Shown here in pieces: positions 44,412-51,154 of a stretch of 51,154 nt of DNA. The position numbers and the translations under genes are program-made. Origin of the DNA: JANSWP01 sp041941305 (lineage in GTDB: Bacteria; Bacteroidota; Bacteroidia; Chitinophagales; Saprospiraceae); NCBI GenBank assembly GCA_041941305.1, contig JBGTQJ010000066.1, positions 1-51,154 on the forward strand. Direction: 5' to 3'. Below the pieces are notes generated by a model. It had not been told where the DNA came from and searched no databases. It saw nothing but the letters and a program-made list of their open reading frames with translations. The number at the start of each line of letters is the position of its first letter. Positions within the stretch are counted from its first letter, which is position 1.

Positions 44412-47369
44412 ATGATGAAAAAATTAAAACTCAGCATTTCAGTTATTTTATTGCTATTCTCTAGTCATATACTTGCCCAAAATGATACCATTCCAAAGAA
44501 ATTAAATATAGCAGAATTAGAGGCCCTGGCGGGAGCCGCCTACCAGTCCAAGGATTATTCAACAGCCAAGGGTCATATTGAAAGCATTATCCTGGAGCTG
44601 GAAAATCAGGGTAAAAAAGATAGTCTTGTCTATGTCAATTGGCAACAAAACCTAACAAGTATTCTGGAACGTTTGGGAGAAAATGAGCGTGCATTGATGA
44701 TTTTGGATGAGGTCAAAGTGGCGATTCTAAAAAATTGGGGAATGGAAAGCGAAATGTATCTGGGGTATTGCAATAATATGAGAGGGGTATATACTTCAAT
44801 GGGGGAGTATCGAAAAAGCCACGAATATGCAGTCGAAGCATTTGAAATAGCTGAGAAGCGGTTTGAGGATACTCATGATTGGTATACCGTCACACTAAGC
44901 AATCTAATAAGCAGCCAAATGCATATGGGTGATTTTGAAAAAGCTTTGAAGCTTAGCACCCGGCTAATTGCGATAACCGAAAAAACGGTGGGAAAAGAGC
45001 ATCGTAAATATGGATTGCGTATGATTAAACTGGGCGGTATATATGTCAATACTAAACAAATCGAAAAAGCATTGCCCATAATTATGGAAGGACTCGAAGT
45101 CCTGGAAAATATTTTTGGGAAAGGACATCCGGCATGTGCGGAGGGTTATCACAAAGCTGGGGATATTTTTGATAATTTGGCAGAATACCAAACCGCACTT
45201 CACTATAGGAAATTAAATTTACAAGCCATTGCAAAATCCCGTGGAAAAAAGCATAAAGCTTATGGCATTTGTTTGGGAAAAATGGGGATTGCTTATTCAA
45301 GATTGAATCAATTGGATTCAGCTGAGCATTATTACCAGGCTGCAAGCGATTTTTATCAATCAAATTTTAAGGAGGGGGATATGTATTATCACCTCTCAAA
45401 AAGAGAATTGGGTTATTTCTACAGGAAAACTGGCCAATACGAAAAAGCAAGGGTTATTTTTGAAGAGACCTTAAAATGGTATTTAAACAACCCTGAACAA
45501 TCCCAAAGGGAGTTGAATACTGCCTATTTATTTGTTTCAGATATCAACCACCGTCTCGGCAATTTGGATAGAGCCTACGAAGTGCATCAACAAACGCTTC
45601 TGGAAATGGAAAAAGCAATAGGAAAATCCAACACGAGATATGCTAATGCTCAACTGCAAATGGCTGAAATTTTGGAAGAAATGGGAAGAAAAGAAGAGAG
45701 TGTTCAAGCGTTTTTAACTGCTTGTCAAATTGTTTCAAAATACATTGGCAATGTTTTCCCTCATTTTTCTGAAAGAGAACAAAGGAATTTTAAGCGGTCA
45801 TTTTCGGACGACTTTAATGAAATTTTCTCTTTTGCCTATCGAAATTCTTTCAATGAAGTTTCGGGCACCTGCTATGATAACAACCTTCATTTTAAGGGGC
45901 TTTTATTAAAAAATCAAAAAGCCTTTGCAAAAATCAATTTTGATGATCATCCAAATTTGGCAGCAGATTATCAGGAATGGGAGTCTTTAGGACATACAAT
46001 AGCCCAGGAGTATAGTTTATCGCTCTCAAAACGAAAGTCTTCTCTGGATAGCACAGAAGAAAGATACAACCAACTTGGCAGGGAATTATCCAAGGCATCT
46101 ATTGCCTTTCGAAATCAACAGGCAGGTTCCTGGAAGGAGGTTCAGTCTCAACTTAAACCTGGAGAGCTCGCCATTGAAATTATTGATTTCAATTATGTTG
46201 CTGAGCAAAAAACATCAACAGATAGCGTTTTTTACATGGCTTATTTGTTGAAAAAAGAAGATCAATTTCCGCAACAGGTTTTTCTTTTCGAAAAATCTGA
46301 ATTGGGCAGGCTCAAAGCCACCCGTCGTCTGTATGCTAATGAATCAACGCTCAATCAAGTTCTTTGGAAACAACTCGAACCGCACCTCGAAGGCATTCAT
46401 ACCATTTATTATGCACCCTCGGGATTGCTTCACAGAATTAATTTTGGAGCCATACCTATCAACAATTCCCAAACCGTCGCAGACCGATTTGAAGTATATC
46501 ATTTGGGCAGTACCCGCCAGCTTATTTATCCACACAAAACACCCAAATACACCCTGATCGATGCGTATCTTTTCGGTGGCATCCATTATGAAACTACCTC
46601 AACTGAGCTTATTGAAAATGCTCCCCAATCTGATCTGGACTCCGAATCTATCACCCTATCCCAAACAGATGAATTGCTAAATGCTCAAGTTTTAGGTGGT
46701 TCATTTCGTTCGCTACGAGGCGACGATTGGGGCTATTTGGAATGGACAGAAAGGGAAACCAACGATATTCAAAAAATACTAGAAAAATCAGACGTAAAAG
46801 TGACGGTTCAAAAAGGATATGATGCAAGTGAGGAAGCTTTTAAGCAAATCGGTCAAAAGGAGCCATCCCCACGCATTTTGCACCTGGCGACCCACGGCTA
46901 TTTCTTCCCTGATGCAGATACAACTGCAGCTTCTGGTTTTCGCGCCTCCAAGCATCCACTCATTCGCTCCGGTTTGATTTTGGCGGGTGCGAATGCCGCC
47001 TGGAAGGGCAATGCGCCTGAATCTGGCGAAGACGGTATCCTCACGGCCTACGAAATTGCAAAAATGGACTTACGCAATACAGAGCTTGTCGTTCTTTCTG
47101 CCTGCGAAACTGGATTGGGTGATATTGAGGGCAATGAAGGCGTCTATGGTCTGCAACGTGCTTTCAAGATTGCTGGTGCCAAATACCTTTTGATGAGCCT
47201 TTGGAAAGTCAACGACGCAGAAGCCTATGAGTTTATGACTACTTTCTATAAAGCATGGCAGGAACAAGGGAAAAGCATTCCGGAAGCTTATCAGGTGGCA
47301 CAGGCACATATGCGTTTGCAGCAGCCGAATAATCCGAGGAGCTGGGCTGGGTTTGTTCTTGTTGAATGA
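44412..47369 (+). CDS. Exported TPR-CHAT protein (caspase-like fold)
   Basis: The 985-residue protein begins with a signal peptide (MMKKLKLSISVILLLFSSHILAQ). Residues about 30-440 are TPRs (for example DYSTAKGHIESI, LGYFYRKTGQYEKARVIFEETL). The CHAT peptidase domain fills the last 350 residues, with the catalytic histidine in ILHLATHGYF and cysteine in VVLSACETGLGD, then GVYGLQRAFKIAGAKYLLMSLWKVND. CHAT is a caspase-related cysteine-protease fold. Export is unusual for CHAT but frequent in this lineage. Convergent with a sigma-factor operon; target unknown. Confidence 0.88.
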   Translation: MMKKLKLSISVILLLFSSHILAQNDTIPKKLNIAELEALAGAAYQSKDYSTAKGHIESIILELENQGKKDSLVYVNWQQNLTSILERLGENERALMILDEVKVAILKNWGMESEMYLGYCNNMRGVYTSMGEYRKSHEYAVEAFEIAEKRFEDTHDWYTVTLSNLISSQMHMGDFEKALKLSTRLIAITEKTVGKEHRKYGLRMIKLGGIYVNTKQIEKALPIIMEGLEVLENIFGKGHPACAEGYHKAGDIFDNLAEYQTALHYRKLNLQAIAKSRGKKHKAYGICLGKMGIAYSRLNQLDSAEHYYQAASDFYQSNFKEGDMYYHLSKRELGYFYRKTGQYEKARVIFEETLKWYLNNPEQSQRELNTAYLFVSDINHRLGNLDRAYEVHQQTLLEMEKAIGKSNTRYANAQLQMAEILEEMGRKEESVQAFLTACQIVSKYIGNVFPHFSEREQRNFKRSFSDDFNEIFSFAYRNSFNEVSGTCYDNNLHFKGLLLKNQKAFAKINFDDHPNLAADYQEWESLGHTIAQEYSLSLSKRKSSLDSTEERYNQLGRELSKASIAFRNQQAGSWKEVQSQLKPGELAIEIIDFNYVAEQKTSTDSVFYMAYLLKKEDQFPQQVFLFEKSELGRLKATRRLYANESTLNQVLWKQLEPHLEGIHTIYYAPSGLLHRINFGAIPINNSQTVADRFEVYHLGSTRQLIYPHKTPKYTLIDAYLFGGIHYETTSTELIENAPQSDLDSESITLSQTDELLNAQVLGGSFRSLRGDDWGYLEWTERETNDIQKILEKSDVKVTVQKGYDASEEAFKQIGQKEPSPRILHLATHGYFFPDADTTAASGFRASKHPLIRSGLILAGANAAWKGNAPESGEDGILTAYEIAKMDLRNTELVVLSACETGLGDIEGNEGVYGLQRAFKIAGAKYLLMSLWKVNDAEAYEFMTTFYKAWQEQGKSIPEAYQVAQAHMRLQQPNNPRSWAGFVLVE

Positions 47370-47420
47370 TGGATGGTGAATGATGGGTGATGGATGAATT
47401 CATCATTTTTCATTCATTAT
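47361..47420. repeat. Degenerate heptamer array overlapping the CHAT stop codon
   Basis: Five seven-base units (GTTGAAT, GATGGAT, GGTGAAT, GATGGGT, GATGGAT) run from 47361 through the stop codon of the CHAT gene. They are followed by a 12-base perfect palindrome GATGAATTCATC and an A/C/T-rich inverse-like tail. The fold-back is weaker than at the other arrays. It lies between two convergent genes. Confidence 0.5.
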
Positions 47421-48356
47421 TAGAGAAATTTTTCCCACAAAAAATTTCTCTCCACTTTCCCAATCTTCAATGGTGAAATAATACAAGCCTGGTTCAAAAG
47501 TCAGGGTTTCAGAAAGTTCAAAAAGATGGGTGTTGTTGGTATTATTGAATTCAAGTTCCCATTCCTGGAGGGCGCGATCAGCTTGAAAATCTTCCGGATT
47601 ATTGGTGAAAAATCGAAGTCTGAAATCTATTGGTGCATCTCCTGATTCTGAAGTTACCTGTCCGGAACAATTGAATTGGAATTGTCCATTCACTAATGTT
47701 CCGGTTGAAATTTGTTGAGGTGCATCAACTGTCACTTCAAAATCAGCACCGCGCGCCAAGGTACCTGTAAAATAGCGCTCAAAGGACGGATTGGGTTCAA
47801 AATTGCCTGCAATCGGGCGTGGGGCTTTGTCTTTTTTTTCAGGTTCCTGTCCCTCAGTATTGCTTGGTTCTGGATGTATGGGAGCAGGAGGCTCATCTGA
47901 ATCACTTTCCGCACTACCTCCTAAAATCTCCTCTTCGATTTCCGTTGTAATGTCTTTTTCTGCCTCCATTGGCACTTCCTGATTGGCTTCTCCTGGAGCA
48001 GGCACTACCTCTGAATCAACAGCAAGGCGATCATCCCGATTTAAAAACCAAACGGCTCCGGCGCCTAATACCAGCAACATCAAGCCAGCGACAGAATTGC
48101 GCCACCTTTTTGAAGCTGAATCTGGATTGCCTTCCGGGATATTTGCCATAAACTCTTCTCCCAAATCATGCAGCTTATTGCGCAACAATTGTTTTTGTCG
48201 GTGCTCCAGCTCCTGATACAAGTCCCTTTGAAAATTCACTTCGGCTTTCAATTCTGCATCTTTTGCCAATTGCGCTTCAAATGCTGTTTTGGTATCTGCT
48301 TTCATTTCGCCTTTAATGTATTGCTCTATTTGTTCGTATAAAGTTTCTTTTTGCAT
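47403..48356 (-). CDS. Membrane partner of the ECF sigma factor (anti-sigma-like)
   Basis: The 317-residue protein has a cytoplasmic helical N-terminus of about 85 residues (ETLYEQIEQYIKGEM, ELEHRQKQLLRNKLHDLG), one span (residues 89-107, VAGLMLLVLGAGAVWFL), an acidic Pro/Glu-rich linker and a periplasmic domain. Topology and position after an ECF sigma gene on the same strand fit an anti-sigma factor; I see no zinc-binding HxxxCxxC motif. The ATG at 48356 is chosen because the reading frame upstream encodes only the heptamer array, as repeated QPTTDNR units, and cannot be real protein. Confidence 0.65.
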   Translation of the reverse strand: MQKETLYEQIEQYIKGEMKADTKTAFEAQLAKDAELKAEVNFQRDLYQELEHRQKQLLRNKLHDLGEEFMANIPEGNPDSASKRWRNSVAGLMLLVLGAGAVWFLNRDDRLAVDSEVVPAPGEANQEVPMEAEKDITTEIEEEILGGSAESDSDEPPAPIHPEPSNTEGQEPEKKDKAPRPIAGNFEPNPSFERYFTGTLARGADFEVTVDAPQQISTGTLVNGQFQFNCSGQVTSESGDAPIDFRLRFFTNNPEDFQADRALQEWELEFNNTNNTHLFELSETLTFEPGLYYFTIEDWESGEKFFVGKISLIMNEK

Positions 48357-48362
48357 AGGCTT

Positions 48363-48498
48363 CGGTTGTCGGTTGTCGGTTGTCGGTTGTCGGTTGTCGG
48401 TTGTGGGTTGTCGGTTGTGGGTTATCGGTTGTGGGTTGTCGGTTGTGGGTTGCAGTTTACTAAGCAACTGACAACTGACAACCCACAACCGATAACAC
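48363..48498. repeat. 13-unit heptamer array (CGGTTGT/GGGTTGT) with inverted tail
   Basis: Thirteen consecutive seven-base units fill 48363-48453: six CGGTTGT, then mostly alternating GGGTTGT and CGGTTGT with one GGGTTAT and a final GGGTTGC. A tail at 465-496 has inverted units (ACAACTG, ACAACCC, ACAACCG). Bases 421-439 pair perfectly with 478-496 over 19 bp. It lies between the sigma-factor stop and the start of its partner, so its folding could limit partner expression. Confidence 0.85.
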
Positions 48499-48500
48499 GT

Positions 48501-49061
48501 TTACACAAATTCGGGATATCGATTATCCTCCTTTGCTAATTTGATCAGCTTTTCTTTACATTGAAATTTTCGCTTTTTCGCATAGCTCACGCTACTGTAC
48601 TGCATCAATTGTACGATTTCCTCCATCTTCTTTCGCTCAAAAAAATATTGCATTACTCTTTGACAGTCTTCCCCTAATTTTCGGAAAGCCATCCAAAATA
48701 TCTTGCCCTTTTCTTCCTGAATCATTTTTTCCTCAATTCCCTCAAATGTGCTGAATGTCCTATCTTCCGGAAAGGTTACCTCTGTATTACTTTTTTTTCT
48801 GAGTCGATTGCGCCAAACTTTTCTCACCACTCCATACAATAAGGTGTAAAAACCACTAGTCAATTCAAATTGACCTTCTTCTGCTTTTTGGAAAATAATC
48901 ATCAAGGCATCCTGAAAAACATCTTTGGCATCATCGCGAGTGCCACCGTGGGTCGTAATAAAATAGCTTATCCTGGGTAAGAAGTCAGCATAAATTTTTC
49001 GCAACCCTTTTTCTTCTCCGGTAATTAAAATCTGAATATAATCAAGTTCCGTTTTCGTCAT
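48501..49061 (-). CDS. ECF-type RNA polymerase sigma factor
   Basis: The 186-residue protein has region 2 (YADFLPRISYFITTHGGTRDDAKDVFQDALMIIFQKA) and region 4 (KLGEDCQRVMQYFFERKKMEEIVQLMQYSSVSYAKKRKFQCKEKL), separated by a charged linker, without region 3, as usual for ECF sigma factors. The ATG at 49061 is chosen over an upstream TTG. The likely anti-sigma partner follows. This type of sigma factor controls envelope or surface genes in Bacteroidetes; targets are not shown here. Confidence 0.88.
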   Translation of the reverse strand: MTKTELDYIQILITGEEKGLRKIYADFLPRISYFITTHGGTRDDAKDVFQDALMIIFQKAEEGQFELTSGFYTLLYGVVRKVWRNRLRKKSNTEVTFPEDRTFSTFEGIEEKMIQEEKGKIFWMAFRKLGEDCQRVMQYFFERKKMEEIVQLMQYSSVSYAKKRKFQCKEKLIKLAKEDNRYPEFV

Positions 49062-49885
49062 AAAGCAGGTTTTCAAATTAGAATTTGGGAGTCATTTCTT
49101 TTATTTTTTCTTTTTATTAAAAAAAATAAACCAATGACTATCAGTCACTTGCATCCTTTTTTCAAGAAAAATCATTTTTTTTTGATTCCAAAAGGTAACC
49201 TTTCAAAACCCTTTGACATTAAGAGGGCGACAATCAAAAAACACCACCTTAAAATTGAAAGAAATCAAAAAAATAATTTTTTTTCAAAAATAGAGGTCAC
49301 CTTTTTAAGGTATTGATGACTTGATTATGTACGCACTAATGAATACGTATTGAAGTTGTTCAAAAATAGATAGATGAGTTAATTGCAACCTCCATTTTTG
49401 AACAACTTCAATAAAAACACTCACGCAAACTTAATCAAAACACAAAAAATGAGATTCAAAAAAATATACAATAGAAGACCTGTTCGCAAATAACAAACGC
49501 ATAAACAAAATCTTCTGCCTTTTTCAAGGTCTTTCTTCATCTACTTTGAAAAAGCCTATATAACAACAAAAATCCAAAAACTCTTAAGCTGAAAAAACCT
49601 ATCAGCCTTAGATTTAAACATAAGTATCCATTAGATTTTCCAATTGTAAGCCATCAGTTGATTAACTGAAGCACTCCATTCCTATGCTGATGCCAATGGG
49701 AAAGCAACTGAAAAGTGACCCTTTTCAGAATGGGAGAATTATGTGCTGATGTGAAACCAAATCAATGAATGGTTGACTCGGACGACCATCAACTGTCCGA
49801 TGTCTGCTATCCACTAAACCTAAATTTTTAATCCGGCCTGCTCAGGTGCACTGCATCATGACAGACCATCAATTATTTGTGCCTT
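49062..49885. other. 824-base intergenic region before the first PKD gene
   Basis: No plausible gene occurs on either strand: a plus-strand frame of 60 codons at 49134-49316 is A/T-biased and has no recognisable features. Two hairpins are present, a large one at 49348-49413 and a small one at 49519-49554 (CTTTTTCAA/TTGAAAAAG). The sequence after 49630 is less A+T-rich and could be a long leader of the PKD gene. No known RNA family is recognised. Confidence 0.5.
49348..49413. repeat. 20-bp perfect inverted repeat
   Basis: Twenty bases at 49348-49367, starting TATTGAAGTTG, are repeated exactly inverted at 49394-49413 with a 26-base loop. No T run follows on either side that would make it an ordinary terminator. 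It is far from the start of both neighbouring genes. Confidence 0.65.
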
Positions 49886-50257
49886 ATGAAAAAATCAATC
49901 AAAAACATCAACCACCTATTCCAAATTGCAGCGATTTGTTTTCTATTCACTTTACCCATGATGAGCTTTCAAGTGGCATCCGTAGACGCCGCTTGTGAAA
50001 TTGAAGCCACTTCTTGTCCTGTCGCTTCTTTTGCTACTCAAAACAATGGCTGCACTGGTCCCTGTGCCATCAGCTTCGTTAACCAATCTGTTGATGCTGT
50101 TACTTATCACTGGGAATTTGGCGACGGAACTACTTCTTCTTCCGAAAATCCCAGCCATACTTATGAGGAAGCGGGAACGTATACCGTCACCTTGCGAGCA
50201 ATTGGCATCGGATGTCAGCATGAGTTTATTGGGACTGTTGATGTGATTGCCTTCTAG
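49886..50257 (+). CDS. Secreted mini-protein with a single PKD domain (copy 1)
   Basis: The 123-residue protein has a signal peptide (KSIKNINHLFQIAAICFLFTLPMM) and one PKD domain (PVASFATQNNGCTGPCAISFVNQS, VTYHWEFGDGTTSSSENPSHTYEEAGTYTVTLRA). Four cysteines are present in the mature part, two in GCTGPC. PKD domains mediate contacts in large surface proteins; a stand-alone one is unusual. No T9SS tail. The ATG at 49886 is preferred over TTG at 49877. A very similar copy follows at 50536. Confidence 0.8.
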   Translation: MKKSIKNINHLFQIAAICFLFTLPMMSFQVASVDAACEIEATSCPVASFATQNNGCTGPCAISFVNQSVDAVTYHWEFGDGTTSSSENPSHTYEEAGTYTVTLRAIGIGCQHEFIGTVDVIAF

Positions 50258-50322
50258 ATCCCATAGCCCCTGCGCAAGCTCTGCTAGGGCCCAAATCAAA
50301 TTCAGATTTACGACTTCCGTTC

Positions 50323-50350
50323 CAGCAGAGTCTCCGTAGGGGCTCTGCTG
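50323..50350 (+). terminator. Hairpin after PKD copy 1
   Basis: CAGCAGAG at 50323-50330 pairs with CTCTGCTG at 50343-50350, followed by TTTCTGTTCT. It lies 66 bases past the stop codon and is probably the terminator of the first copy. Confidence 0.6.
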
Positions 50351-50535
50351 TTTCTGTTCTAACATTTCCACCCCTTTGTTTAATCGCAAATCCACCCTCT
50401 ATGTCCTAGAAAAGTCTCCTGAAACAGACTTAGTGTTTTTTTTGTTATATTATTTCAACATTCAACTGAACATTGTTTAAACTTGAAACATGTTTATTTT
50501 GATAATATTCTTTCATCATCAAAAATCGATTTATT

Positions 50536-50901
50536 ATGAAACATTTATTGAAAAACGCCATTGGCTCGTTTTGCCTGACAATTTTAAGCTCCTGTTTTCT
50601 TGTAAGCTTAATGAGTTTTCAGTCAAGTTCAAACAATGTTGCTTTTGAAGAAACGCCTTGCCCAACTGCTTCCTTTTCTACGCAAAATAATGGCTGTGTA
50701 GGACCCTGCGCCATTACTTTCATCAACCAATCACTGAATGCAACATCCTATCATTGGGATTTTGACGATGGAAATGAATCTACGGATACCAATCCGGTTC
50801 ATACATATCAGGATGCTGGAAGCTATTCCGTTACATTGACAGCAATTATTGATGGCTGCCAGCACGAGTTTATTGGGACTGTTGATGTGATTGGCGCTTA
50901 A
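50536..50901 (+). CDS. Secreted mini-protein with a single PKD domain (copy 2)
   Basis: The 121-residue protein is a paralogue of the product of the gene at 49886: signal peptide, then PTASFSTQNNGCVGPCAITFINQS, YHWDFDDGNESTDTNPVHTYQDAGSYSVTLTA and the shared end GCQHEFIGTVDVIG. The GCxGPC cysteines and the ending are strongly conserved, while the loop residues differ, so both copies appear to be maintained. It probably arose from tandem duplication of gene plus hairpin. A TTATTTTG upstream resembles a -7 box with a TTG 18 bases before it. Confidence 0.8.
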   Translation: MKHLLKNAIGSFCLTILSSCFLVSLMSFQSSSNNVAFEETPCPTASFSTQNNGCVGPCAITFINQSLNATSYHWDFDDGNESTDTNPVHTYQDAGSYSVTLTAIIDGCQHEFIGTVDVIGA

Positions 50902-50910
50902 TCTGAAATC

Positions 50911-50934
50911 GCAGAGTCCCTTCGGAGACTCTGC
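50911..50934 (+). terminator. Hairpin after PKD copy 2
   Basis: GCAGAGTC pairs with GACTCTGC around CCTTCGGA, the inner part forming a C(UUCG)G-type tetraloop. It starts ten bases past the stop codon. Confidence 0.65.
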
Positions 50935-50959
50935 TTGGACTTAAGAATCACGATCAAGT

Positions 50960-50981
50960 TTCCGTTCCAGCAGAGTCTCCG
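50960..50981 (+). repeat. 22-base direct repeat of the region after PKD copy 1
   Basis: TTCCGTTCCAGCAGAGTCTC followed by CG occurs at 50315-50336 and again at 50960-50981, 645 bases apart, and both copies lie downstream of a PKD gene. This suggests that gene and downstream hairpin were duplicated together. Beyond 50981 to the window end no gene is visible. Confidence 0.7.
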
Positions 50982-51154
50982 AAGGGCTACCGTGTGTACA
51001 CATCTTTTTAAAGTAAAATTGAGTTATGAATTTCAAGTCAAATTTCAAGTAAAAGTGATGAATTCAATAGCTTTTTACAGAATTTCACCCTCGTGTGAAT
51101 ACAGCAATTCTCGCTATTAACAAAAAATCTATATGATACCTATTCAAGCAGCGG

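Noticed and set aside
48357..48488. N-terminal extension of the anti-sigma-like protein with QPTTDNR repeats
   Set aside because: It is only the translation of the CGGTTGT array. A normal ATG lies at 48356 directly before the conserved helical part.
48363..48498. CRISPR array
   Set aside because: The units are seven bases, contiguous and without spacers. No cas genes are present.
49134..49316. Small ORF of 60 codons
   Set aside because: Composition follows the local A/T bias (runs of K, N and F), with no start signal, no domain and no conserved neighbours.

Overview
This window looks like a chromosome segment of a Bacteroidota bacterium, probably of the Saprospiria type. The evidence is A+T-rich DNA, two proteins with C-terminal type IX secretion sorting domains, TTG/TAnnTTTG-type promoters, type VI secretion genes of the Bacteroidetes kind (TssD, TssN, TssK), LytTR regulation, and large secreted CHAT-TPR, curlin-repeat and PKD proteins. 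The family placement is inference; the phylum is well supported.

Region 1 (about 0.2-21.6 kb) is an integrative element inserted in the 3' end of an initiator tRNA(fMet) gene. A 16-bp direct repeat of the tRNA 3' end marks both ends (254-269 and 21556-21571). The tRNA's own intrinsic terminator is now stranded beyond the right repeat. The element carries a tyrosine recombinase at its left end and one long minus-strand block encoding a type VI secretion apparatus. In transcription order this block is an M23 endopeptidase (likely effector), TssB, TssC, TssD(Hcp), a terminator, TssI(VgrG), TssF, a glycine-zipper membrane protein (candidate effector), TssG, TssN, TssK, PAAR, a TssO-like coiled-coil membrane protein, a HEAT-repeat protein and two unknowns. 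I find no TssH/ClpV and no TssE. The right arm carries a lipoprotein, a decayed SprT-like metalloprotease, a VirE/VapE-type P-loop ATPase, and a LytTR response regulator with its membrane sensor kinase.

Region 2 (21.6-28.6 kb) is ordinary chromosome: a Ycf48-like beta-propeller, a DUF2188 protein followed by a 26-bp-stem hairpin, a DUF1573 protein, a SAM methyltransferase, an orphan acyl carrier protein, a 5'-truncated alpha/beta hydrolase abutting a cyclase-family gene, and a T9SS cargo protein. Region 3 (28.8-37.6 kb) is a co-directional set of four large exported proteins: a PHP/CehA-type hydrolase, a PSD1/DUF1549-DUF1553 cytochrome, DUF1501, and a DUF2231-cytochrome-LRR-discoidin protein. 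This resembles modules known from Planctomycetes. The first and last members share a discoidin-like tail.

Region 4 (37.6-51.1 kb) holds a membrane protein, a very acidic curlin-repeat protein, a LamG/MopE/T9SS surface protein, an exported CHAT-TPR protein, an ECF sigma factor with a membrane partner, and two tandemly duplicated mini-proteins with a single PKD domain. The upstream regions of the curlin and LamG genes share the same boxes at closely matched spacing. Four intergenic sites in regions 3 and 4 carry short tandem repeats (period 7 or 8) followed by an inverted copy that can fold back on the array. A palindromic element of about 170 bp lies between the LamG and CHAT genes.
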